64,000 nucleotides of DNA from Halorussus salinisoli (GTDB lineage: Archaea > Halobacteriota > Halobacteria > Halobacteriales > Haladaptataceae). The DNA is taken from NCBI GenBank assembly GCA_005239435.1, contig SZNP01000007.1:1-64000 (forward strand), in the 5' to 3' direction. Position numbers and translations under genes: made by a program. The notes beneath the pieces are model-generated. The model worked only from the letters and a program-made list of their open reading frames with translations, was not told the DNA's origin and searched no databases. Positions within the stretch are counted from its first letter, which is position 1. The number at the start of each line of letters is the position of its first letter. Shown piece after piece: positions 25,721 to 33,832 of the stretch.

Positions 25721-26791
25721 TCACGACGGCGAGAACGGCTCTTCTTCCAACTGCGCCCGAAGTTCGCCGATTCGCTCGCGCTCGACGCCGTCGGACTTGA
25801 ACAGTTGAATCAGTCCCATCACTTCGGCGCGAGAGACTTTCACGCCGCCTTCCTGTACCACGTCCTCGGGTCGCTTCAGGAGTTCGCGGCTGGTGCCGAC
25901 CGCGAGCAGGTAGGGGATGGCCCACGCTTCGAGGGTGTTACCCTGCGACTCGGGGAGGGCTTCGAGGTAGCGCTGGGCGTCGTCCATGTATCCTCGCGCG
26001 TGGCGCGTGACTCGGCGAATGACGCCAGCGACCGCCGTCTCGTTCTCGGGGGCCGTGACGTTCGCGGGACTGACGCCGCGTTCGTGGAGCCACGTCGCCG
26101 GGAGGTAGACGTTGTTCTCCTCGCGGAAGTCGTCGGATACGTCCTTGGCGACGTTGACCAACTGGAGCAAGAGCGCGAACCCGCGGGCGTTCGCCCGGAG
26201 GACCTCCGCGCGACGGTCGTCCACGTCCTGGGCGACCAGGTTGGTGATGAGTTCGCCGACGGTCCCGGCGGCGTACCAACAGTACTCTTCGAGTTCGTCG
26301 ATAGTTCCGATTCGGAGGCCGCCGTCGTCCTCGTAGCGTTCGACGAACTCGGCCATCCCGAGGACCAACTCGCTCACCGGCGGGTAGATGGCCGACTGGG
26401 CGTCGTCGCCCAGCGACTGGAACGTGGCGACGATGCGCGGCGAGCGGGCCACCACGTCCCAGTCTTCGTCGGTCTCCAGTTCGTCGGCGTTGGCGGGAAG
26501 CCACGGTTCGACGGCGCTTCGGAACTCCTCGATACTCGTCGGGTCGTCGGGGTCGAGTGCCCGATCGTACAGGTGCAGGAGGCGGGCTTGCTCCTCCGGC
26601 GGGATGTGTCCGGCGTCCTCTACGGTGTCGGCGACGCGACAGAGCAGGTAGCCGACGCAGATGTAGGAGGCCATCGGCTCTTCCAACACGTCGATAGTGA
26701 TGGCGAACGTTCTCGAAACCCCTTGGACGGCATCGAAACACCAGTCGATGTCGGCGTCGTCGAGACGTTCGGTGGGCGGCTCCGTATCCAT
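25721..26791 (-). CDS. Squalene synthase-type prenyl synthase (phytoene/squalene synthase family)
   Basis: 356 residues from the ATG at 26791; the frame extends to 27112 only as a shadow of the opposite gene. The two Asp-rich motifs are DTVED (55-59) and DVSDD (217-221), and QGVSRTFA is the usual N-terminal signature. LEEYCWYAAGTVGELI matches the eukaryotic-type squalene synthase helix better than bacterial CrtB. It condenses two farnesyl diphosphates to squalene. Phytoene synthase is the main alternative. It is encoded alone and converges with the hydroxyacyl-CoA dehydrogenase gene. Confidence 0.88.
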   Translation of the reverse strand: MDTEPPTERLDDADIDWCFDAVQGVSRTFAITIDVLEEPMASYICVGYLLCRVADTVEDAGHIPPEEQARLLHLYDRALDPDDPTSIEEFRSAVEPWLPANADELETDEDWDVVARSPRIVATFQSLGDDAQSAIYPPVSELVLGMAEFVERYEDDGGLRIGTIDELEEYCWYAAGTVGELITNLVAQDVDDRRAEVLRANARGFALLLQLVNVAKDVSDDFREENNVYLPATWLHERGVSPANVTAPENETAVAGVIRRVTRHARGYMDDAQRYLEALPESQGNTLEAWAIPYLLAVGTSRELLKRPEDVVQEGGVKVSRAEVMGLIQLFKSDGVERERIGELRAQLEEEPFSPS

Positions 26792-26938
26792 TGACTTTTG
26801 ATGCTTAGGGTCCCGAGATTGAAAAGCTTGAGCAAACAACTTAGAACTTACCGCCAGCGAAACGAGAGTCAGCGTGGGTGAGAGTCGCCCGGTGGACCCG
26901 GCCCAACGTTTATTCTCGCCCGTCACGTCGATTCGGGT

Positions 26939-27178
26939 ATGATTCCGACTCCGAAAGACGCTGCAAAAGTCCTCGTCGGCAAGCCGCTGAAGTTCCAGAA
27001 GAACCGGCTCAACGTCGCGTCGTTCGTCCTCCAAGCCGCCCTCGCCCTGCGAAACGGCAAGCCCAAGCGCGCCTTCCTCTTGCTCGGGGCGGCCAGCGTC
27101 GCACCGAAGCACCCCGCGGCATCGTGGCTCCTCCAGGGCGCGCTCGCGGCCGACGACGTCCGTCGCAAACTCTTTTAA
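26939..27178 (+). CDS. Small basic haloarchaeal protein, function unknown
   Basis: 79 residues, ATG at 26939, basic with a hydrophobic C-terminal half (FVLQAALALRNGKPKRAFLLLGAA). The basic charge is unusual for a haloarchaeal soluble protein and suggests a membrane- or nucleic-acid-associated role. I do not recognise the family. It diverges from the squalene synthase gene, 147 nt apart. Confidence 0.6.
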   Translation: MIPTPKDAAKVLVGKPLKFQKNRLNVASFVLQAALALRNGKPKRAFLLLGAASVAPKHPAASWLLQGALAADDVRRKLF

Positions 27179-27213
27179 ACCGAGTACGGGAGTACGAGGA
27201 GCTAAAGCGCGAG

Positions 27214-27327
27214 TTGGCCCGCGATCATCCCGACGACCGGGACGCCTACACCCAGGAGAAGGGCGAGTTCGTCGAGCGCGTCCTGGCGACGGCGACGGAC
27301 GACCCCGCGCCGCGAAGGGAAAACTAA
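27214..27327 (+). pseudogene. Short coding-like stretch without a proper start
   Basis: The frame ending at 27327 reads REYEELKRELARDHPDDRDAY and then EKGEFVERVLATA from about 27184, a sequence with the look of a real acidic haloarchaeal protein. The only starts are a TTG at 27214 (37 residues) and starts deep inside the overlapping upstream gene. It may be a small protein, a remnant whose start was lost, or a chance frame. Confidence 0.3.
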
Positions 27328-27354
27328 AGGGTGGTTCCGGCGCAACTTTTGCGC

Positions 27355-28497
27355 ATGGACTTCAGTCTCTCCGCCGAGCAGAAGCAGATACGCGACATGG
27401 TCGCGGAGTTCGCAGACGAGGAGATCAAGCCCCGCGCCGACGAGATAGACGAGACCGACGAGTTCCCGCAGGACCTCGTGGACGAGATGGCCGACCTCGG
27501 CCTGATGGGGATGCCGTTCCCCGAGGAGTACGGCGGGGCCGGTCTCGACTACCACTCCTACGCCATCGGACTGGAGGAGATCTCCCGAGGGTCGGGCGGT
27601 CTCGGAACCGTCGTCGCGGCCCACACCAGTCTCGCGGGCAACATGCTCTACGAGTTCGGCGACGAGGACCAGAAGCAGGAGTACCTCACTCCCCTGAACC
27701 GCGGTGAGGACGTCGGTGCCTTCGCGCTCTCGGAGGCGGGCGCGGGGTCGGACGTGCCCGCGATGGACACGACCGCCGAGAGGGACGGCGACGAGTACGT
27801 CGTCAACGGCGGAAAGCTCTGGATTTCCAACGGCTCGGTCGCCGACACGGTCACGCTGTTCGCCAAGACCGACCCCGAGGCGGGCAGCAAGGGCATCTCG
27901 TCGTTCGTCGTCCGGCCAGAGGAGGACGACGGCTTCCACGTCGAAGGTACCGAGGACAAGCTCGGCGACAAGGGGTGTCCGACCGCCGAACTCCGATTCG
28001 ACGACATGCGCATCCCGGAGGACCGACTCCTCGGCGAGGAGGGCCGCGGGTTCGTCCACGCGCTCAAGACGCTCAACGGCGGGCGCATCACCATCGCGGC
28101 GCGGTCCATCGGTCTCGCGCGCGCGGCGCTCGAAGACGCCCTCGAATACTCCCAGGACCGCGAGCAGTTCGACCAGCCGATTTCGGAGTTCCAGACCATC
28201 CAGCACAAACTGGCCGACATGGACACCAAGGTCCAGGCCGCCAAGATGCTGATGCACCGCGCGGCCGACCGCAAGATGCGCGGCGAGGACTACATCAAGC
28301 AGGCCGCGCAGGCAAAACTATACGCCTCGGAGGTCTCCCGCGAAGTCGCCAACGAGGGCATCCAGATTCACGGCGGCTACGGCTACACCAAGGACTTCCC
28401 GGCAGAACGCTACTACCGGGACGCCAAGTTGAACGAGATTTACGAGGGGACCAGCGAGGTCCTGCGGAACACCATCGCTAACGAACTGCTGGAGTGA
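27355..28497 (+). CDS. Acyl-CoA dehydrogenase
   Basis: 380 residues from the ATG at 27355 (a GTG at 27331 is less likely). It has the three-domain flavoprotein fold: N-terminal helices, FAD-binding beta domain ([23 protein letters not shown]) and C-terminal helices with [11 protein letters not shown]. The catalytic base is E364 in YEGTSEV. It introduces the alpha-beta double bond of acyl-CoA and passes electrons to ETF. A 60-residue membrane protein is coupled downstream by a GTGA overlap. Short- or medium-chain specificity cannot be told. Confidence 0.95.
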   Translation: MDFSLSAEQKQIRDMVAEFADEEIKPRADEIDETDEFPQDLVDEMADLGLMGMPFPEEYGGAGLDYHSYAIGLEEISRGSGGLGTVVAAHTSLAGNMLYEFGDEDQKQEYLTPLNRGEDVGAFALSEAGAGSDVPAMDTTAERDGDEYVVNGGKLWISNGSVADTVTLFAKTDPEAGSKGISSFVVRPEEDDGFHVEGTEDKLGDKGCPTAELRFDDMRIPEDRLLGEEGRGFVHALKTLNGGRITIAARSIGLARAALEDALEYSQDREQFDQPISEFQTIQHKLADMDTKVQAAKMLMHRAADRKMRGEDYIKQAAQAKLYASEVSREVANEGIQIHGGYGYTKDFPAERYYRDAKLNEIYEGTSEVLRNTIANELLE

Positions 28498-28676
28498 TTC
28501 GTTTACTCGGTTCGTTTCTCCGGGTTCGATTCCTCTGGTTTCCGGCGGTCGGTCTGCTGTTCGGAGTCGTGTTGGTCGTCGTGAAACTACTTCCAACTGG
28601 AGGAGGGGAGAGGGTCGTCGTGGCTGGCCTACTGACCGTGGTCACGGTCGGAAATCTCTCCCGACTACTCAGGTGA
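28494..28676 (+). CDS. Small two-helix membrane protein
   Basis: 60 residues from a GTG that overlaps the acyl-CoA dehydrogenase stop (GTGA). Two hydrophobic helices are visible ([18 protein letters not shown] and [13 protein letters not shown]). The 3' end overlaps the converging PadR-like gene by 12 nt. The coupling and helix pattern support it, but it is short and no family is recognised. Confidence 0.5.
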   Translation: MIRLLGSFLRVRFLWFPAVGLLFGVVLVVVKLLPTGGGERVVVAGLLTVVTVGNLSRLLR

Positions 28677-28958
28677 CCGGTCTTCGCCCACTTTCCCGCG
28701 CATCCACTCGAAGTGGTCTTCCACCCGCTTCTCGCCCGCGTCGGTCAGCGCGTACGCCTCGTGAATCCCCTCGGTACGTTTCTCCACGAACCCCTGCTGA
28801 ATCAGCGATTCGAGCGCGCCGTAGAACGACTTCGAGTCGATGTGGGTGTCGTAGTGGTCTTCGAGTCGGGTCTTGAGACTCTGGCCGCGAAGCGCGTCGG
28901 CGTCGTACAGCAGGACGCAGACGTCGCGTCGTCGCCCGCTCTGGAGCCATCTGGTCAT
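28665..28958 (-). CDS. PadR-like winged-helix regulator
   Basis: 97 residues from the ATG at 28958; a longer frame to 29372 is not credible. The winged helix (RRDVCVLLYDADALRG, KSFYGALESLIQQGFVEKR, AYALTDAGEKRVEDHF) matches single-domain PadR-type regulators common in haloarchaea. It lacks the C-terminal dimerisation helix bundle of long PadR proteins. The target is unknown; the neighbouring genes give no clear hint. Confidence 0.8.
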   Translation of the reverse strand: MTRWLQSGRRRDVCVLLYDADALRGQSLKTRLEDHYDTHIDSKSFYGALESLIQQGFVEKRTEGIHEAYALTDAGEKRVEDHFEWMRGKVGEDRSPE

Positions 28959-29053
28959 GGTCGGAAAATCTGGCCGAACGACTACGACGTTTGCGCTTCG
29001 GGCGCGGAAAAAACGGTAGCCGGTGAGTCGATTCGGGGCGACCAGCGGACTGC

Positions 29054-29218
29054 TCAGGTCGTCTCCATCATGTTCCGCGCCTCGTCCTCCGAGACGGACA
29101 TGTCGTGCTGTGATCGGGCGTGAATCTGGATGAAATCGACCATCTCCTCCTCGTGCTCGTCGGTGATCTCGAAGTCGCAGTCCATTCCCTGGTCTCGACA
29201 AGCCATGTGCTTTGGCAT
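29054..29218 (-). CDS. DUF1059 small protein
   Basis: 54 residues, starting at the ATG at 29218. Sequence blocks MACRDQGMDCDFEI and HARSQHDM match DUF1059, a family of about 55-60 residue proteins with two conserved cysteines (here C7 and C14) found in archaea and bacteria. The function is unknown. It lies upstream of the PadR-like gene on the same strand, 95 nt apart. Confidence 0.85.
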   Translation of the reverse strand: MPKHMACRDQGMDCDFEITDEHEEEMVDFIQIHARSQHDMSVSEDEARNMMETT

Positions 29219-29551
29219 CTGTTGTCAACCCCCGCCACAGAGGTGGCACGCACGAGGTGATAAAGCTACGGTGGTTGCCGATGGCGGCGTCGGAGCGGGC
29301 GCGCTCGGCCGACCAACTACTACCGCAAACGCTCGACTGACTAACCACTACCACAAACGCTCGACCAATCATCCGACACGAAAGCTCCGCGGAACAACCC
29401 CAGGGGTGGGATAAAGGGGCCGCGCACTCGCGGGGGCTTTCAAAAACAGAACAGAATCTGTCTCGGCGGTAGTCTTCACTCTGATTCTATCTCTACTCAT
29501 CCTTAGAGACGAATCGGTACCTTCGACTGTCACCGTCCCGAACCCCCGGCC
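29219..29551. other. Intergenic region with direct repeats
   Basis: No credible gene. CTACCGCAAACGCTCGAC (about 29322-29339) is repeated as CTACCACAAACGCTCGAC (about 29348-29365). The 28-nt dispersed repeat copy 2 follows at 29413-29440. An AT-richer promoter stretch for the next gene lies around 29475-29520. Confidence 0.5.
29413..29440 (-). repeat. 28-nt dispersed intergenic repeat, copy 2
   Basis: Read on the minus strand it is AAAGCCCCCGCG-AGTG-CGCGGCCCCTTT, matching copy 1 at 7341-7368 in 24 or more of 28 positions, the differences lying in the centre. Both copies are intergenic. Confidence 0.6.
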
Positions 29552-29827
29552 ATGACCGAACAGGAAGACACCGACGAGGGCATTACGGCCCGCTACTACG
29601 AGACCGACGACGAGCGTGTGCTGGAGTTCGAATCCGGCCGTGCGACCGCCGCAATCGCACAGAACGTCGAGGGGTACGCCATGCTGAAAGTCCGGCCGAG
29701 CGCCGACGGCGACGAACTCGAACGCTACTACGGGTTCGACATGGCGCTGGACCACGCGGCCGAACTGCTCGGCGCGTCGCCACACGACTTGCCGGTCCCC
29801 GACGACGCCGAAGACATGGGGATGTAG
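29552..29827 (+). CDS. Small acidic haloarchaeal protein, function unknown
   Basis: 91 residues, acidic, with the blocks EGITARYYETDDERVLEFE, AAIAQNVEGYAMLKV and YYGFDMALDHAAELLG. It looks like a compact alpha/beta domain. It is a plausible conserved haloarchaeal family, but I cannot name a function. It is a single gene with its own upstream region. Confidence 0.75.
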   Translation: MTEQEDTDEGITARYYETDDERVLEFESGRATAAIAQNVEGYAMLKVRPSADGDELERYYGFDMALDHAAELLGASPHDLPVPDDAEDMGM

Positions 29828-30001
29828 CCTCGGTCACGTCGCTTCGTATAACTGTATCTACCCAAGAGATGTATCTACACAGCTAAGGAAATTATTCTGA
29901 TTGCTTAGATACCACGACGCCTTCGACCGGTATGGACGGAGCGAACGAGTAATCGCGGACGAGGAGAACCTATTTTACCGCCGGAACCAGAGCCTACAGT
30001 A

Positions 30002-30595
30002 ATGGGTAAATTCCAAAATACTGCGTTACCGGACTGGGACTGGTGGGGGAAACTCTGGCCGACGCCCGGCGAGACGCTCCGAGAACTCGGGGTCGCGTCC
30101 GGAACGACTCTCGTCGAGGTCGGGTGCGGAAACGGTTACTTCGCGCTTCCCGCGGCGCGAATCACCGAACCAGCACCCGTCTACGCGCTCGAACTCGACA
30201 CGGACGCTCTCGACGAACTCACCCATCTGGCAGAGCAACAGCGAATCGACAACGTCGAACCGATTCGCGGCGATGCCCGAGAACTCGCTCGCCACTTACC
30301 GGAGCCCGTCGATTACGTGTTGATAGCGAACACGTTCCACGGGGTCGGAGACATGACGGGGTTCGTCCAGCAGGCGTTCGACTCGCTCCGTCCCGGTGGT
30401 CGGTTGGTCGTCGTCAACTGGCACGACCTGTCCCGTGAGACCACGACGATAGAGGGAAGTCCGCGAGGTCCACCGACCGACCTGCGGATGACGCCCGAGG
30501 AGACCGAGAACGTCGTTCTCGCCGCGGCGGGGTTCACGCTCGCCCGGCAGGTCGAGCTACCGCCGTATCACTACGCACTCGTGTTCGAACGGTGA
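30002..30595 (+). CDS. SAM-dependent methyltransferase (class I)
   Basis: 197 residues. Motif I LVEVGCGNGYFALPAAR and the acidic residue ALELD bind SAM. IRGDAREL and DYVLIANTFHGVGDM complete the Rossmann-fold pattern, and LRPGGRLVVVNW is the post-motif strand. It belongs to the UbiE/MenG-like methyltransferase group; the substrate is unknown. A TATA-like CTATTTTACC lies about 30 nt upstream of the ATG. Confidence 0.9.
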   Translation: MGKFQNTALPDWDWWGKLWPTPGETLRELGVASGTTLVEVGCGNGYFALPAARITEPAPVYALELDTDALDELTHLAEQQRIDNVEPIRGDARELARHLPEPVDYVLIANTFHGVGDMTGFVQQAFDSLRPGGRLVVVNWHDLSRETTTIEGSPRGPPTDLRMTPEETENVVLAAAGFTLARQVELPPYHYALVFER

Positions 30596-30668
30596 ACGCG
30601 AACGTGACTACCGACGTGATACGAGCCAGGACACAACATCTATCCCGCGTGCGGTCCCATTCCCGGGC

Positions 30669-30878
30669 ATGACCGAATACACTACCGTCTCGATTCCGAA
30701 GGACCTCGCCGACCGAGTGGACGAGACCATCGAGGGGACCAGTTTCTCCAGTACGAGCGACCTCGTGCGGTTTCTGCTCCGGAGCATCGTCATCCAGCAC
30801 CAGAAAGAGGGCCAGCTCACCGAATCGGAGTTCGAGGAGATAACCGGGCAACTGCGCGAACTCGGTTATCTGGAGTAG
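30669..30878 (+). CDS. Ribbon-helix-helix (CopG-type) protein
   Basis: 69 residues. TTVSIPKDLADRVDETI is the beta strand and first helix, and STSDLVRFLLRSIV the second helix of an RHH DNA-binding dimer. Such proteins serve as small transcription regulators or antitoxins. No toxin gene is adjacent, so a plain regulator is more likely. Confidence 0.85.
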   Translation: MTEYTTVSIPKDLADRVDETIEGTSFSSTSDLVRFLLRSIVIQHQKEGQLTESEFEEITGQLRELGYLE

Positions 30879-30890
30879 CGTCCCGCCGAA

Positions 30891-31310
30891 TCAGACCAGC
30901 GATTCGGTCGGTGGTTCCGCGTCGACGACCTCCAGCGGTTGCTTCCGGCCCGAGCGGTCGAACACCGCCAGCGACGACTCTTCCCACGGCGGCACCGCGA
31001 CAAGTATTGCCTCGTGGAGGTCGTCGGTCTTGGCGACTTCGAGATTCCCCCGAGGGTGGGAGACGAATCGGCCCTGCGTCTGCCCGGCCGGAACCGAGAG
31101 GTCGACGCCGAACACCGCGGTCAGCGACTTCCCGGCGTCGGGCGGGTAGAAGTGAGTGAACACGGGAACGTCCGGCGGAACGTCTTCGATGCCCTCCAAC
31201 TCCCCGGCGGGCGTAACCGCGAGCGAAACCGTCACCTCGTCCGGTTCGGCATCTGCCGCGAAGTCGAGTAACACGCTCACGAGTCCCCGGGTTACGTATA
31301 CCACACGCAC
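30891..31310 (-). CDS. Haloarchaeal conserved protein, function unknown
   Basis: 139 residues from the GTG at 31310 (GTG at 31304 also possible). A TATA-like GTTATAC about 20-25 nt upstream indicates a leaderless transcript and argues against the longer frame to 31436. Blocks such as VFTHFYPPDAGKSLTAVFG, AGQTQGRFVSHPRG and LHEAILVAVPPWE recall a haloarchaeal family with conserved His and Asp that I cannot name securely. No membrane segment is seen. It converges with the RHH gene, 12 nt between the ends. Confidence 0.7.
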   Translation of the reverse strand: MRVVYVTRGLVSVLLDFAADAEPDEVTVSLAVTPAGELEGIEDVPPDVPVFTHFYPPDAGKSLTAVFGVDLSVPAGQTQGRFVSHPRGNLEVAKTDDLHEAILVAVPPWEESSLAVFDRSGRKQPLEVVDAEPPTESLV

Positions 31311-31457
31311 GTTTGGTGCCGTCGATGTATAACGATACTGCCTCCCGACGACTGTGAACTTCCGTCGAGAACACGAGAAGTGGTAACTATTTTCAGTACA
31401 CATGCCGTCCGTCAGACTTGCGTCAGACGCAAACATGTCTCGAAATATATAGAATAT

Positions 31458-31465
31458 TTTATATT
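31458..31465 (+). promoter_or_regulatory. TATA box of peptide gene A
   Basis: TTTATATT within an AT-rich run, its centre about 29 nt before the ATG at 31491. This predicts a leaderless or nearly leaderless mRNA for the 44-residue peptide and supports that it is truly expressed. Confidence 0.6.
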
Positions 31466-31490
31466 ACAATAGCTATTACCTTTTGGTGTA

Positions 31491-31625
31491 ATGGCAGAAA
31501 CCGACCTGACTACGTACCTCGAAGCGAATCCCCGGATGATGGGTGTACTGTTTACGATGCTACTGTTGCTCTCGCAAACGGGGAACGCCGCAGGTGCAGT
31601 CGCGGCGTCGTGTTACGGACCGTAA
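31491..31625 (+). CDS. Small hydrophobic peptide A paired with a CHAT protease
   Basis: 44 residues. An acidic N-terminus containing TTYLEANPRM precedes a hydrophobic helix (GVLFTMLLLLSQTGNAA, about 18-34) and a short tail ending SCYGP. It aligns closely with the peptide at 36148-36294 through YLEA-PRM-G-LFT-LLL-Q-GNAA and the final GP. Both are encoded tail-to-tail with CHAT protease genes; here the two stop codons are 2 nt apart. A TATA box sits at the right distance. Possible roles are protease substrate, membrane-active effector, or an exported signal peptide with an Ala-rich cleavage region; the sequence does not decide. I recall short haloarchaeal families of this type under DUF numbers only. 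Confidence 0.75.
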   Translation: MAETDLTTYLEANPRMMGVLFTMLLLLSQTGNAAGAVAASCYGP

Positions 31626-31627
31626 AA

Positions 31628-33712
31628 TCAGTACGCGTCCAAGTCGATACTGTTACTCCACTCGAACTTCCCGTCGATTTCGACCGGGAAGTCTTCGAGC
31701 GCCAGCGTCGTCCGGAGTTCGTCGGTCGTGAGCGAGAACGGCCCGTGTTCGCCCGACGTGAGATGATACCGATCGGCGTCGCCGAAGAGAGGCGTGAAGA
31801 ACCCGCCCATTCCGCCCTCTCCCGAGACGTAGCTTCGTAGCGTCACCTCGAACTCGTCGTCCCCGTCACCTGTGTCGATGACACAGAGGACGGCGACGCC
31901 GCTTTCGGTCTGGACGACGTCGTGATTTCCGTCGCCCACTACGATGTACTGATTCCCGACGATGCTCCGACCCCGGGCGATGGACATCGCCGCTCGGAGT
32001 GGGAACCCACGATTCAGCAGGCGAACCATCGTCTTTCCGACCCTGACCGCGCCGCTGTTTATAACGTCGCTGAGCGTGACCACGCCACCGACGCTCCCCG
32101 CGTCGACCAGAGCCATCCCCTGGTCGTAGGACTGGCAGGCGTTCAGCATGAACGCCTCGGCACCGACGTCCTCCACGTCGGCCGCGTCGAGGTAGCCGTC
32201 CGCACACTCGAACCCGTTATCGTCGATGTGTCCGATGTAGTGGAGGAACGCGGTCTCTTCGGCCAGTACGTCGCGGAGTCGCTCGACGGTCAGGTCGCGG
32301 TGGACCGTCACGTCGAACGGGAGGTTCTCCCGGGACCCGTACACCTCCGCCGCGATGTCGCGCTCTTCGTCCATCGCGGTGTCGTTGCACACCACGGCGA
32401 TTTCGATGTCATCGTCGTCTGTCTCTCGCTCGAGGCGATTCCGGAACGCGGTCGGAGTCGCCTTGCTGGCGTCTACCGGAGCGTGGTCGCCCAGCCACGC
32501 CTGCTCCACCGAGTCGGTTCGCTCGGGTTCGACCAGCGGAAAGGTCTCGCTCGACCCGGCCGTACTTCTGGTGAACTCGTCGCTCGACTCGCCGTCGCGG
32601 GCGACTTCACCGACCGCCGCGGTCGGGCGCTGTGCGGTCGTCTGCCGAGTATCGGGCGTGCGGACGACCGCCAAGTCGTCGACGAGGAAGGGTATCGACT
32701 CGACGTTCTCCGGCGTCGGGTCGACGTGCGTCGTCAGTTTCCACGTCGGGACGAACTCGGCGACGACCTCGAAAGGGACCGAGAGGTAGGCGTCGAGTCG
32801 CTCGGCCAGCGTCCGGTCGTAGAGGTCGGCGAAGTCCAAATCCACGTGGGGTTCGACCGCTTCCCGCTCGTGCAACGTCACCGGGTAGTACCCCTCTGTC
32901 CGGGTCACGCAGTCGAGGAGAAACGTTTGTTTCAGGGTGCGGGCCACGGCTTCTTCGAATCCCTGCGGACCGTCGAGAGCGTGCTCGAACCCGTCGTCGG
33001 TGACGATTCGGGGTGTACTTCCCGGCACCAGTTCCGCACCGAGGTAGAACGCGAGCGGTGCAGCGACGTAGGCGTGTCCCCGGTCGGGCGGCAGTTCGAT
33101 ACGAACGCCGGTCTCGGGCACGTCGAGTTCGTCGGGTACGCGAAGCTCTCGACCTACCTCGACCAGCGGCGGGTGGCCCCGCAGGGTAGGAAAACTCCGC
33201 TCGGGGCTGGTCGTCTTCAGCGCCGACCCGAGCGTCGAAAGCGCAGTCATCACGTCGCGGGGGTCTTCGGTCGTCGTGACGGTCGCCGCCGGACGTTCGT
33301 GGTGCGAGCGCGCGCCGACCCCGACCTCGGTCTCGGACTCGAACTCGAAACGAATCCGGTCGTCGCTCGCCGTTACCGAGACCGGTCCGTCGACCGCGAG
33401 GTACAACTTCATCGGGGCGCACACCTCGACTCGGTAGGCTCCCTCCGGAAGTCGTCGGTCGGTTCCCGTCCGTACTTGGAGACGCATCTCGCCGTCAGCG
33501 TCCCGAACGTAGGTCGCTACGAACGACGGGAGCGTGACGGCGTCGGTCGTGACGGAGACCGCCGCGTCCACCGGAAACCGGAAGTCGTCGTCGGTCGGCG
33601 TCGGCGAGACTACCGACGAAGTGTGCAGGGCGTACGTTCTCCGCTCGATGTGGTCCCGAATCTCGACGCCGGGCCGGACCGACGTGGGGTCGAACGAGAG
33701 CGTCACGGCCAC
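31628..33712 (-). CDS. CHAT domain (caspase-like) protease A
   Basis: 694 residues from a GTG. Residues 430-600 form the CHAT domain: IEIAVVCND strand, FLHYIGHI with the probable catalytic H495, and FMLNACQSY with C526, followed by GGVVTLSDVINSGA and a NQYIVVGDGN strand. Residues 1-350 are a large, strongly conserved N-terminal region shared with CHAT B (for example ERSFPTLRGHPPLVEVG), which I cannot assign to a family. Residues 355-420 are a variable linker. The C-terminal 95 residues form an all-beta region. CHAT proteases cut partner proteins in signalling or cell-death systems; here the convergent peptide gene is the obvious candidate partner. Confidence 0.88.
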   Translation of the reverse strand: MAVTLSFDPTSVRPGVEIRDHIERRTYALHTSSVVSPTPTDDDFRFPVDAAVSVTTDAVTLPSFVATYVRDADGEMRLQVRTGTDRRLPEGAYRVEVCAPMKLYLAVDGPVSVTASDDRIRFEFESETEVGVGARSHHERPAATVTTTEDPRDVMTALSTLGSALKTTSPERSFPTLRGHPPLVEVGRELRVPDELDVPETGVRIELPPDRGHAYVAAPLAFYLGAELVPGSTPRIVTDDGFEHALDGPQGFEEAVARTLKQTFLLDCVTRTEGYYPVTLHEREAVEPHVDLDFADLYDRTLAERLDAYLSVPFEVVAEFVPTWKLTTHVDPTPENVESIPFLVDDLAVVRTPDTRQTTAQRPTAAVGEVARDGESSDEFTRSTAGSSETFPLVEPERTDSVEQAWLGDHAPVDASKATPTAFRNRLERETDDDDIEIAVVCNDTAMDEERDIAAEVYGSRENLPFDVTVHRDLTVERLRDVLAEETAFLHYIGHIDDNGFECADGYLDAADVEDVGAEAFMLNACQSYDQGMALVDAGSVGGVVTLSDVINSGAVRVGKTMVRLLNRGFPLRAAMSIARGRSIVGNQYIVVGDGNHDVVQTESGVAVLCVIDTGDGDDEFEVTLRSYVSGEGGMGGFFTPLFGDADRYHLTSGEHGPFSLTTDELRTTLALEDFPVEIDGKFEWSNSIDLDAY

Positions 33713-33832
33713 GCCCCCCGTTTTCTCGGCGTCGAGTGTACCCCTATGGAGAAACGCATGTGTTCCAATTTACAACGTAGCTCCAAAAATTTATCGCCGG
33801 GTCCGGTCTATCGTCTCGACAGCACCCGCCTA

